Of a DNA stretch of 64,000 nt, positions 23,771 to 33,659 are shown piece by piece. Under the pieces are notes generated by a model that saw only the letters and a program-made list of their open reading frames with translations, was not told where the DNA came from and did not search any database. The translations under genes were made by a program, and so were the position numbers. The stretch is from Eurosta solidaginis (lineage: Eukaryota; Arthropoda; Insecta; Diptera; Tephritidae), in the NCBI RefSeq assembly GCF_040869045.1, contig NC_090319.1, positions 281,205,693 to 281,269,692 on the forward strand. Reading direction: 5' to 3'. Position 1 is the stretch's first letter. Every line of letters begins with the position of its first letter.

Positions 23771-24300
23771 ATTATTTGAGGAACATTTACGGGAATATTT
23801 CAAATTTTTCTAAGACTATTTCGGGACCGGTTAGAGACTGTGTTCGAGATCTTCTTAGGGCTGTTTCGGATCCGTTTGTGGATTATTTTCGTAATAATAT
23901 CGTCGAGAAATTTTGGGGACAAGCTCCATATAGTTATAAGATTTTTTTGAAAGAATTTGACGATTGGTTAGGGCATCATACCGGAAGGACTGCTACCGAA
24001 TATTTTTTAACTATCGCCGGATCTGTTCTTTGTTTTCGGAAATATTTAAGGTTCATTTAAAAAAAAGTATTTCAGGGGAGTATTGGATCCTCATTTTTTA
24101 GAACTCCACTTTATCTTTCCTTCTGTTTACCAACGGTGCTTATCTCCGCAGCTGCCAGTATTTCGCGGTTTGTTGGACCTATTTAAATATTATTTTCTGG
24201 ATGGTCTCGGTACTTTTATCAAAGATCATATCTTGGCATATCATGCGGACTGGGCCGCGGTTTTAGACTAGTTTTACGAATATGTCAAAGATGAGCAGAT
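23771..24300 (+). pseudogene. Unrecognised protein-like block
   Basis: One frame (about 23771-24057) and a second frame (24083-24271) read with protein-like composition: frequent Asp/Phe/Tyr/Leu in amphipathic order, such as SGPVRDCVRDLLRAVSDPF, VEKFWGQAPYSY and FRGLLDLFKYYFLDGLGTF. The apparent Met start at 23707 lies inside the LINE, so the true start is unknown. I do not recognise the family. A frame change and stop near 24058 separate the two parts. It could be an old gene fragment, a viral or transposon remnant, or chance. Confidence 0.35.
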
Positions 24301-24785
24301 GCTAAAATCCACAACAAATTAACGCATTATTAACACTTAACGAAAGATATTGATTATGTCAGCCCATTTAAGTTCGAGCAGTGTTGTTGCTGATAATTTT
24401 TTGTACTTCTCGCAACTCTGTTGTTTTTTTTTGTTTTTTTTTTTGGCAGTATACAATAGACCCTATTAACAGTTTGGAAACAGATAAAACAAATTAAGTG
24501 TACAACTGTGCAAATATACATATATATAAACAAACAATTAATAGGAAATTTTGGTTTTGAAAAAATATAGCAAAATGTTTTGTCAAAGCCACGTTCTTTT
24601 ATTTCGCTGGTATTTGCGTCAATATGAATCTGTTTGTTTAACTAATTAAAACTTTCCATTATAGTTATTAATTAAATAGGCTTATTTGGCTCCTATAACA
24701 GAAAATTTATATGGAAATGTCATAAACGCTTAATAAGCGTTTTGTATTTGCCACCCAAAAATTTACACAAGCTATAGCTGATCGA
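24301..24785. other. AT-rich spacer
   Basis: T-rich tract near 24415-24445; nothing else recognised. Confidence 0.4.
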
Positions 24786-25090
24786 GGCGGCCGCCGTCGT
24801 ATTATCGCAGCATGCTTCGCCTGCAGAAGTGAAGAAAATTTTTTTAAATAAAACAAGTGTTTCCAATCGGCGTCGCCTCTCGTAAGTGTTTAGCATACAC
24901 TGCAAATGTATTTCTGCTATGAAAAGCTCCTCAGTGAAAACTCATCTGTCTTGAAGATGCCGTGCGGGGTCGGCGTAAAAACATGTAGTTGTCGTCGCGC
25001 CAATTAGTAGGAAATAGTAAAAGATGACGCATATTTGAAGATAAGCTCGGCCTAAAATTTCTTCGGAGGTTATTACGCCTTGTATTTATT
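24786..25090 (+). mobile_element. Diverged SINE, plus strand
   Basis: GGCGGCCGCCGT, ATGAAAAGCTCCTCAGTGAAAA, AACATGTAG and CTTCGGAGGTTATTACGCC follow the order of the full SINE at 46637. The B box is lost and identity is clearly lower than in the other copies, so it is an older insertion. It ends about 155 bases upstream of the TATA box of the protease homologue gene. Confidence 0.75.
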
Positions 25091-25244
25091 TATTTACTTT
25101 GTTTAAAATAGACCGAGTGCAAACAAACAAGATTTTTTATTGTGTAGCCTTGACTTTAATTAAGGCGTATTGTTGTTATTTAAAATTCTTGAAATTTTGA
25201 CTGAAAAGTGTTTGCTTATTTTTTATTCACATGACACAGTTAGG

Positions 25245-25252
25245 TATAAATA
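25245..25252 (+). promoter_or_regulatory. TATA box of the serine protease homologue gene
   Basis: TATAAATA is followed 21 bases later by TTAGTA, a reasonable initiator at 25271-25276. This would give a 5' UTR of about 40 bases before the ATG at 25314. Confidence 0.65.
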
Positions 25253-25313
25253 GCACCCACAAAATTGATCTTAGTATAGTTTATATTTAAAAAGTGGTGC
25301 AAAAGTTCTTAAA

Positions 25314-26093
25314 ATGAGTTGGCGCATTTATTTGGTGATCCTGCTTGTCGTTCTAAACTGCTGTTTAACCTACACCAATGCGAAATTTCGCATTGTAGGT
25401 GGCACAGAAATAAGTATACAGGACAGCCCGTGGTCGGTATCAATATTACGTTATTCCATGCATAGTTGCTCTGGTTCCATAATTTCCGTGAATTCGGTGG
25501 TTACAGCTGCAGTTCCCCTACACGGGTGCCAATGGAGCTCTCTCGACGTTCTAGCTGGTGTAGCCGATAAAAAAGACATAAACACAGAAAATGCTCAACT
25601 GCGCAAAGTGTCCAATATAATTTTTGGTCCTGCGTTTAATAAAGAATCAAAACTTGCGAAGCTAGCTGTGATTAAAGTGAATGAACCTTTTATACAGAAG
25701 CCTAATTTAGTAATGCCTGTAATGCTTTGCGATGCACATACCGTATTAAATCCGGGCACGTCTATGAAAATTAATGGATGGGGCTCGGAAGATGTAAAAT
25801 ATGCGTTTGCTAATCCTCTTCTCAGAACTACTACAATGCCTATAATAAAAACGAAAAAATGCCAGAAACATTATAAAAAATATTTTCCACCGTTGATTCT
25901 ACCAAACACAATCATTTGTGCTGGATGTAGTGAAAGTACTCTGGGTTATGGAGATGATGGAGCAGGGGCATTTGTGAATGACAAACTTTGTGGGGTGGCA
26001 CAATTTATTTCTAAAGGGCGGGATTATCCGGATATATTTACAGATTTAAGAAATGAAAGAGTTAGAGAATTTTTAACTCCCCATACATCTTAA
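25314..26093 (+). CDS. Secreted serine protease homologue (S1A fold, catalytically dead)
   Basis: An intact single-exon frame of 259 codons. Residues 1-23 are a signal peptide. Arg26 and IVGG (27-30) form a trypsin-type activation site, so a two-residue propeptide could be removed. The S1 landmarks are all present: the PWSVSI strand, CSGSIIS, VVTAA (62-66), INGWG (152-156) and ICAG (200-203). The triad is gone. The His position after TAA is Val67, the Asp position before LAVIKV is Lys115, and the Ser site reads GDDGAG, with Asp214 in place of Ser. It should therefore bind but not cleave. Dipteran homologues of this kind act as cofactors in immunity or as seminal proteins; which role applies here is unknown. 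TATA box and polyadenylation signals flank it closely. It is the only intact host gene seen in the window. Confidence 0.9.
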   Translation: MSWRIYLVILLVVLNCCLTYTNAKFRIVGGTEISIQDSPWSVSILRYSMHSCSGSIISVNSVVTAAVPLHGCQWSSLDVLAGVADKKDINTENAQLRKVSNIIFGPAFNKESKLAKLAVIKVNEPFIQKPNLVMPVMLCDAHTVLNPGTSMKINGWGSEDVKYAFANPLLRTTTMPIIKTKKCQKHYKKYFPPLILPNTIICAGCSESTLGYGDDGAGAFVNDKLCGVAQFISKGRDYPDIFTDLRNERVREFLTPHTS

Positions 26094-26258
26094 AGGATGT
26101 TGTTATAAATTCAATGTTGAGTGGAATATCACTCTAACTCGACAGAACACAGAATTTCGAAACATTTTGAGATAGGTCGTTTTAGAAACAGCAGTAGAGA
26201 TATGGTGACATTTCACTCAGCAGTCGAACTAACGATATTGTTTTATATATCACTTACA

Positions 26259-26288
26259 AATAAATGATTATAATTGCGCGTAAATAAA
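26259..26288 (+). terminator. Polyadenylation signals of the protease homologue gene
   Basis: Two AATAAA hexamers (26259-26264 and 26283-26288) lie 166-195 bases after the stop codon and are followed by a T-rich stretch. Confidence 0.6.
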
Positions 26289-26775
26289 TATTTTTTATTG
26301 TATGCAATGAAAGTGGTAAGTATGTATGTATGCCTTAAATTGTGAGACCAAAATTTGATAGCGACTGTAAAGTTCCATCGTGTATGAATAGGTCATGATA
26401 TAAAAAGAAAACTGCTGAACAGGTATTTTGAGGCCCTGGCAAACTCCGTGTAAAACAACGTAACTGGTTATTGAATTCATAGAATAACGCCTTAGTTATA
26501 ACGATACCATAGCCAACCAATTAGTTTTTGGTTTTCACCCATACCCATAAAATATAATTTTTTGCGCTGGCGAATTTATTCACATGTTGGATATTATAGT
26601 TTTCGTTTCGAAATTTTTTACATTTTCTATATGATGAAGTTATCCCGTATTTAAGTTAAGAAAGTTTTCCAGGGCTTTAGAGAGCTAATATTTTACCAAA
26701 ATATGAGTTTAAGGGTGTTGCTGGATGTCGCACTGATCAAACTGTTTTGAAAACCCTCAGAAATAGGAGCCGCTA

Positions 26776-26872
26776 TTAAAAAAAAAAAATTGGCGCGATT
26801 TACCTCCGAGGAGATGTAAGCCTAATTTTCGCTTCCAATATACGTTGTGCTTCATTTAGTTTGGCGGCCACC
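26776..26872 (-). mobile_element. SINE (minus), first of three parts
   Basis: The A-rich tail and distal body (GGCGCGAT-TACCTCCGAGGAGAT) of a minus-strand SINE. It is interrupted at 26873 by a plus-strand SINE and resumes at 27236. Confidence 0.75.
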
Positions 26873-27227
26873 GTGGTGTGATAGTAGCGTGCTCCGCCTA
26901 CCACACCGTATGCCCTGGGTTCACATCCCGGGCAAAGCAACATCAAAATTTTAGAAATAAGGTTTTTCAAATAGAAGAAAATTTTTCTAAGCGGGGTCGC
27001 CCCCGGCAGTGTTTGGCAAGTGCTCCGAGTGTACTTCTGCCATGAAAAGCTCTCAGTGAAAATTCATCTGCTTTGCAGATGCCGTTCTGAGTCGGCATAA
27101 AACATTTAGGTCCCGTCCGGCCAACTTGTAGGGAAAATCAAGAGGAGTACGATGCACATTGGAAGAAAAGCTCGGCCTACAATCTCTACGGAGGTTATCG
27201 CGCCGTAAACTTTTTTTTCATTATTAT
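26873..27227 (+). mobile_element. tRNA-derived SINE, full length, inserted into another SINE
   Basis: It has a complete head (GGCGGCCACCGTGGTGTGAT, GGGTTCACATCCC), body and T-rich tail. The host SINE sequence TTTAGTTT is duplicated at 26865-26872 and 27228-27235. It lies in the opposite orientation to its host SINE. Confidence 0.85.
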
Positions 27228-27333
27228 TTTAGTTTTTCCTACAAATCGGAAGGACGAGACCTACATGTTTAATGTCGACAGAAATACATTCGGAGTGTTT
27301 AGAAAACTACTGCCAACCGGCGACCACGCCTTA
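27228..27333 (-). mobile_element. SINE (minus), second of three parts
   Basis: The middle of the minus-strand SINE (CCTACAAATCGGAAGGACG, GACCTACATGTTT, a shortened body), ending in GCGACCACGCCTTA, where a LINE has inserted. Confidence 0.75.
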
Positions 27334-27531
27334 GGTTAGGTTGAACTGGCCGGTAAATAAAGACCTCTCATAGACTGAATGTGTTCATAGTGTGTTTGAC
27401 GACCAAACGGAAGAACCCCAATCAGAAGCCAGTACATATGTTGTAGAATAACTCCGTCCTTTTGGCAAATACTAGAAGTTTTCTAGGACCCAGCTTAATT
27501 GCTGCCTGAAGATTTGGCAACTCTGCCGCCC

Positions 27532-28547
27532 CTAATAGCTGGAGCCTTGACCTGGCGAGCGCAGGACATGAACACAGAATGTGCTCAACCGTTGTTCCTG
27601 CAGCTCACACTTCCTACACTTGCTGTTACTGACGAGGCCTAGTGTCCAGTGTCCAGTCAGTATGTCCATCGTGAGACTTAAGTCTTCTCTCTTCAGAGAT
27701 ATGAGCCATTTTGTGAGTCTAATATCGTAGGCTTTGCACATGCTCTTAGAAATTTTGCAGCCCCGCGCTTTTGTTCACGCCTGTCCTGCTTGATGGATCA
27801 TATGCAACTCATGTCTCCTTTTGATTTCTCCCAAATGGATTGGGACATCTATCATCGACTCAGCGAGAGTTGCACCCTCCTTTACCAACTCGTCGGCCCT
27901 TTCGTTACGTTCTATCTCTTTATGACGGGGAACTCAGAAAAGATGTATGATCCCGCCTTAGCGATGTGTTTCCAACGCCTTTTTGCATTCCAAACACTTC
28001 TTGATGAAGTACTGTGTGAGATTATTGCCTTAATCGCAGCCTGATTATCAGTGTATAAATTGACGCGATTGCAGCTTAAGCACGCTTCCTTCCGAATTTC
28101 TGCTACTTTCTTCACTGCTATAATTTCCGATTGAAAAATTCTGCAGTAATCTCGCAGCCTGTAGGATCTACGTATTTCTGGGTCGACACAGTAAACAACA
28201 GACCCAACCGCTTCCATTAATTTGGAACCATCCGTATAGACGTGTATAGCATGTTCTGCCATTTCTGCATCCCGGCACCAACCCTCCGGCTCAATTGTGG
28301 CCCCAATATTTCTTTCGAAGCTCAGGCACGGGACCATATATACCGTTTTCCCGATATTAGATGGCGCTATACTGCTGTGGCCATAAGGCCTGCACTCAAG
28401 CTGCCCCGAGGCCTTAAGCCTTGTTGCCGTTGCTAACACGATGTTTTTGGCCGTGAGGTCTACAGGCGGGAGGAGTAAAATGGCATGCAATGCTGCTGTC
28501 GGGCATTTTTTAAAGTTCCCGGTATGCCAATTATTGATACTCTGCAT
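27532..28547 (-). pseudogene. LINE RNase H domain and C-terminal tail
   Basis: RNase H (27912-28547) keeps the motifs YTDGSKLMEAVGSVVY, FQSEIIAV and YTDNQAAIKAI, that is, the Asp, Glu and Asp of the active site. A frame break near 27900 separates it from the tail with CRKCELQEQ (27532-27741), half of a zinc-finger-like motif. The part upstream of RNase H (28440-28547) is the end of the RT thumb (AALHAILLLPPVDLTAKN). Confidence 0.8.
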
Positions 28548-28752
28548 ACCCTCTCAAGTTTTTCGGTGTACGTACTTTTTTGTTTGGCTGTCCACAAAAC
28601 AAGAACCCCTTAGAAAATGTGGGTTTGACAATTACCATAAATACCCAATAAGAGAGTTTGTGTGATAGGCCCCATGTGCATCCTAGCATATTTTTTCATG
28701 TATAGAGAGCCGCACAGGCTTTCTTCGCTCTCTCTTCCACATGGAGTTTGCA

Positions 28753-29488
28753 CTACAACTTACTATATAGTATAACTCCTAGATACTTGGTGCTATACTT
28801 TTCTTGCAATGTTACCCCTCCATGCTTAGCCTTAGTCCAGTTAGGGACCTTATACTTCCTAGTAAATAATAATAGATCTCTTTTTTCCGCGTGGTCAGTT
28901 AAGCCGACTCCAGATGCCCTGGCATGAACTTCCCGAATTGCCTGATCCATCAGAGAGCTGACTGTTGTTAGGCATCTGCCGGTTATGATGACAGAAACGC
29001 CATCTGCATATGCCGTAACTTTTACTGATCGAACCGCCTAAGCAATTGGTTTATAACCAGCGTCTGTAGCATTGGTGATAAAACCCCACCCTGCGGCGTT
29101 CCTCTGTTTACAGATTTCATTGCCTCGCACAGACAACATTGCGATGTGATCAATCTGCAGCTTAGCATGGAGCCGATCCAATTTACTACAGCTGAATGAA
29201 CTTCAATCGAGTTGAGGGTGTCCATGATTGCTCTTTTCGAGACATTATTGAAAGCGCCGGCAATGCCCAGAAGAGTACCTAGGGCATATTCCTTGTGTTC
29301 CAAGGCCTTCTGTTCATAACCACCCTATGCAATGCAGTATTGACTGACTTGCCTTTGGTGTTAGTATGTTGTGCTGAGGAGAATAATTCCTCGTTCATTT
29401 TTGATTTTATGTGCACATCTATTAATCTCTCTAGGGGTTTGAGTAGAAAAGATATCAAACTAATAGCCCTGTAGTCTTTCGGCTGCAT
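28753..29488 (-). pseudogene. LINE reverse transcriptase core
   Basis: Fingers and palm read in pieces. QPKDYRAISLISFLLKPLER and GKSVNTALHRVV lie at 29279-29488, and GTLLGIAGAFNNVS with NRGTPQGGVLSPML at 29022-29303. The catalytic box near 29010 reads YADG instead of YADD, so one metal-binding Asp is lost. The thumb start (TRKYKVPNWTKAKHGG) follows at 28753-28950. Several frame breaks are present. Confidence 0.8.
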
Positions 29489-29702
29489 ATGACTGTCTTT
29501 TCCCGCTTTCGGTATGAAGACTGCTTGAGACGTTCTCCAAGATTGCGGGAATGGTTCAGTTTTATGCAGCCCTCAAACATTATTCTTAGCCATTCTATAA
29601 TCATTCCACCGGCCATCTGCAGCATAGCAGAGAATATCCCATCTTAGCCCGGCGATTTGAAAATAGCAAACGTAGTTATTGCCCATTCAATTTTGGTCTT
29701 TG

Positions 29703-30505
29703 TCACCAATCGTGGTACCTCACGCTCCGTATTAGGACTTTAGACGTGGTTACATAACTATTCCGCATCGTCTCCTGATGGGAAGTGTGTGTTAAGTAGC
29801 GCCTCAAGGGACTCTTCACTACTGTGTGACCATTCCCCGTCGTCCTTTTTATCAGTCCCTGGACTGCATCTCCTCTAGATAGCACTTTCCTCAGTCTCGT
29901 GGTTTCGGTGGAGCATTCTATGTCGGCACAGAAATTCTTACATGAAAACCGCTTTGACCTGTTGATTTCACGTTTATATATCCCCAACAGGTCTCTGTAT
30001 TCGTCCCAACACTCCTCGCATTCCGCAACTTTTGCCAGCTTAAAAATCATTTTTACCTGTCCTCTAAGAAGTCTCAGCTCCTTTCTCCCCCATGGTGGCT
30101 TTGCTTTTCCTTTGAATCTTCTCAGGGGACAAGCTCTGTTGTACGCAGTTATCAGCGCCTTTGATAAGAAGTTGTTGCACTCCTCCAACTCCTCTACGGT
30201 GGCAACCTCTTTAGCATGCCCCAGTCTTTCTGACACATCTTTCTGAAATTTGTACCACTCCGTTGCCCTAGGGTTTCTAAAGGTTTTAGCCTTCTCTACC
30301 CTCTTTAGGGGGTTCTGAAGCTGATATATGCATGGGACTCATCTCTGTCATTAATATCGTTCCCACCCCATACGCTGTGATGCGCATTCACATCCGCGCA
30401 TATGGCAAGCCGTCCTCTACACTCTTCTTGATCCATCAGCCTTTTGAACTCCTCTGGTGGGGCTTCCATGTCATGGGCCATGTAGCAGCATGCTATAGCA
30501 TGCAC
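29703..30505 (-). pseudogene. LINE endonuclease end and EN-RT linker
   Basis: The endonuclease is recognised by AICADVNAHHSVWGGNDIND (30305-30505), the NAHH-x-WG signature of APE-type LINE nucleases. The linker (29703-30236) has LLRGQVKMIFKLAKVAECEE and similar helical sequence before the RT. The SDH box is not seen intact. Confidence 0.75.
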
Positions 30506-30882
30506 GAGTATAGGTGTTTCCTTGCCATGACTGCAACTCTAACCCTGCTTTCCGTCTTTGCGTAATAAACGCTTAATCCGAGAGCGCTGAGTCCAGAAAC
30601 CTTTCCTCCAGATGAAATTCATGGCGCCTTTATCATCACCACATCAAACGAACCCTCCTCAAGAGTCAGGAGGAGCTCGCTCGATGCCACTTTACTGTGT
30701 TGGAGGTTTATCTGTAAGGATCGCAGCGCCATTGGGCTATTTGTCTCCCTCCAAATTATCCGCCACTGCGCTCACGCAATGCATTTTATCCGCTGTTTTC
30801 CGAGTGTTGAGGTCCGTTTCTCCCCTGTTCGAAGCGTCTTTCTTAGACTCGCAGCATTGAGCTGTTTGTCCTCTCCACCTCT

Positions 30883-31013
30883 GCGACCACGCTTAAAATA
30901 ACTTGTTTTCTAATTGAAACAACGTTTTTCTTAGCTGTTGATGTTGCCTTGCGCGGGACTTTAACGCAAAACATTCAGTGTGTTTGGCGGAGTACGCTAC
31001 CACAATCCCAGTG
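30883..31013 (-). mobile_element. SINE (minus), third of three parts
   Basis: The tRNA-like head of the minus-strand SINE, read rightward as TTGATGTTGCCTTGCGCGGGA and GGCGGAGTACGCTACC. With 26776-26872 and 27228-27333 it completes one SINE now spread over more than 4 kb. Confidence 0.7.
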
Positions 31014-31112
31014 AACACAGAACGTTAGAGAAATATTGTGATTTTACATAAGAACCCTGATGTTGTGATTCAATGCATCTCATCGAAAACTACGTCAGAG
31101 TTATTTGAATGA

Positions 31113-32106
31113 GTTCGTAGTGGTACCAGAAGTTTGTTTTAACGACCAAACTGAAAACCCCTAACAAAAACGAGGACCTATGTTATAAAATAACTCCGCC
31201 CTCTTGGCAAATACTAGAAGCTTTCTAGGACTTAAGCTACTTGCTGCTTCTAGATCTGACAGCTGTATCACTCCTAACAGCTGGAGTCTTAGCCTGGCAA
31301 GCAAAGGGCACGAGCACAAAACGTGCTCGATCTATTCCTCCTCGAACCCGCACTTCCTACATCTGATATCACTCATCAAGCCTAATTTAAAGGCATGTGT
31401 CATCACAAGGCAGTGTCCAGTGAGAATACACGCCATGAGTCTACAGTCCTCTCTTTTTAATGATAGAAGCAACTTTGCTAGTCTAAGCTTGTAAGACCTG
31501 CACATAATCTTCGACACTTCACAGCCCCGCGCTTGAACCCACGCCTTTAGAACTTTGTCGATCATGTACACCTCTCGCCTTCTCTTAATCTCGCCCAATT
31601 TATTGGGTCGTCTACAGGGCAAGTTTCAAGACATGCGCCCTTTTTAGCTAGTTCAACTGCTTTTTCATTCCCATCTAATCCCATATGCACTGGGACCCAT
31701 TATAGATGTATGCTTCTCCCTGTCTCGATTCTTTCCAGAGACTGGTTACACCCTAACCCACTTTTAGATGCTGTGCTATGCGTGATTATTGCCTTAATTG
31801 CTGATTGACTGTCAATATAAAAGTTAACACGATTGCAGCTTGGGCTATTTTCTTCCAGGGTTTCTACTGCTTTGCGTACGGCTACTATTTCCGCTTGGAA
31901 AACGCTAGAGTAATCCGGCAGCCTGTAGGATCTGTTTATTTTCGGATCAGCACAGTATACCGTAGACCCTACTCCTTCCACTACCTTGGAACCACCTGTG
32001 TACACATGTATCGCCTCGTCCGCCATTTGAGCACCCTTGCGCCAACCGTCCACCTCTATTGTGGCCTTAAGATCGCCCTCGAAGCGCAGAGAGGGAATCA
32101 GATAGT
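31113..32106 (-). mobile_element. LOA/I-like LINE copy 2, 3' part (RNase H and tail)
   Basis: RNase H (31700-32173) reads YTGGSKVVEGVGSTVY: the first catalytic Asp of the TDGS motif is Gly here. FQAEI and FYIDSQSAIKAI remain. A frame break leads to the CRKCGFEEE tail (31332-31622). The last ~50 bases of the 3' UTR seen in other copies are absent. At 32106 it is interrupted by a jockey-like LINE; the rest of this copy continues from 33184. Confidence 0.8.
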
Positions 32107-33183
32107 TGTTGTTGTTGTTGTAGCAATGCTTCGCCCCACCTAACAGCCGCGACCGATCACAAATTGTCGTCAATATCCTCTAACGGGAGTCCAAGGAAAC
32201 TTGCTGTTTCAACAGGGGTGGACCATAAGGAAAGGGGTGTTAGAGGCGTTGGTTCCACATTACAATTAAAGAGATGGTTGGTGTCATGTGGGGACACATT
32301 GCAAGCGGGGCATACATTTTGTATGTCGGGGTTGATTCTGGATAGGTAAGAGTTTAACCTGTTACAGTATCCAGAACGAAGTTGAGCAAGAGTAACACGC
32401 GTTTCCCTGGGGAGTATGCGTTCCTCTTCCGCGAGTTTTGGATACTTTTCTTCGAGTACTGGATTCACCGGGCAATTTCCGGCATAAAGGTCCGACGCCT
32501 GTTTATGGAGTTCACCAAGGACCTGCTTGTGTTTTTTCGCTTCATACGGCTGGGTTCTTAGGTGCCGTATTTCCTCAAAATGCTTACGGAGATGACTCCT
32601 TAAGCCCCTAGGCGGTGCTGGTTCATCAATCAGATGTCTGTTGGGATGCTCAGGTTTCTGGGTATTCAACAGGAACTGTTTGGTCAGCATCTCATTTCTC
32701 TCCCTGATGGGGAGTATTCTCGCCTCATTATGCAGATGGTGTTCTGGGGACATAGGAAGACAGCCCGTGACAATTCTGAGAGCAGTATTTTGGCAGGCCC
32801 GTAGCTTCTTCCAGTGGGTAATTTTTTGGCTTGGTGACCATATGTGTGACGCGTAGCACGTAATCGGCTGGCTAATTGCTTTGTATGTAGTCATGAGCGT
32901 TTCTTTATCTTTTCCCCAGGTACTGCCAGCAAGGGATTTGAGGATTTTGTTACCGATCTGAATTCTCGGAACAATTGCGGCTGCGTGCTCACCAAAATGT
33001 AGATCCCGATCAAACGTCACACCCAAGATTTTGGGGTGTAGGACAGTCGGTAGCGTAGTGCCATCGACGCGGATGTTCAAAATGGTCGACATTTGGGCCG
33101 TCCATGTTGTAAATAAGGTCGCGGAAGATTTAGTCGGTGATAATGCCAGGTTTCGCGAGGCGAAAAAACTGGAGAGCTCAGGG
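32107..33183 (-). mobile_element. 5'-truncated jockey-like LINE inserted into the LOA/I-like LINE
   Basis: The 3' end is a GCTACAACAACAACAACAAC tail at 32107. The 5' end breaks off inside the RT thumb at about 33183. The host LINE is duplicated at AGATAGT (32100-32106) and AGGTAGT (33184-33190), one mismatch. The coding part runs to a normal stop at 32157-32159 and includes the typical CPACN...HLFNC zinc-knuckle tail. It is clean enough to be among the younger insertions here. Confidence 0.8.
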
Positions 33184-33659
33184 AGGTAGTCTTTTCGTCT
33201 TGTGATTGATGACGCTATACTACTATGGCCGTATGGTCGGCGCTCAAGTTGCCCCGAGGCACAGAGCCTGGTTGCAGTTGCTAACGCTAGTTTCTTTGCT
33301 ACCAGATCTACAGGTGAAATGTACAGAATGGCATATAGCGCAGCCGTCGGGGTTGCTTTCAGGGCTCCCGTAATGCAAAGCATTGACAGTCTGCATACCT
33401 CCTCTAAATTTCTGAGGTAGGTTGTTTTTTGTGTGGCTTGCCACCAAACAAGTACTGAATAGTATAGAAAAGGGTTTACAATCGCTGTAAAAGCCCAGTG
33501 AGAAAGAGAGGGCGATAAACCCCACATACACCCCAGCATTCTTTTACATGCATAAAGTGCCGCTGAGGCCTTCTTCATCCTCTTCTCCACGTTGAGCATC
33601 CATGACAGCTTACTGAAACTAGATATTTTGCGCAAGGTTTCTCCTGTGGGGTCACCCAT
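32157..33659 (-). pseudogene. 500-codon chimeric frame joining two LINE reverse transcriptase C-termini
   Basis: Codons 1 to about 158 come from the LOA/I-like LINE thumb: WGLSPSLSHWAF, YSVLVWWQATQK, GALKATPTAALYAIL, RRPYGHSSIASS. From about codon 159 to the stop the frame is jockey-like: RVDGTTLPTVLHPKILGVTF (RT thumb), ASHIWSPSQ, and a tail with CPACNVSPHDTNHLFNC. The join coincides with the insertion border at about 33183 and happens to be in frame. It has no polymerase active site. A real function is unlikely; the frame survives because the jockey insertion is recent. Confidence 0.7.

Larger units (their letters stand above)
27334..30882 (-). mobile_element. LOA/I-like LINE, 3.5 kb, inserted into a SINE
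   Basis: The ends are defined by a duplicated SINE sequence: GCGACCACGCCTTA (27320-27333) and GCGACCACGCTTA (30883-30895). Minus-strand order from 30882: a remnant of ORF1, endonuclease, RT, RNase H, zinc-finger tail, and a 3' UTR ending at GGCCAGTTCAACCTAACC. The 5' end is truncated within ORF1. Multiple stops show it is inactive. It is the longest contiguous copy of this family in the window. Confidence 0.85.
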
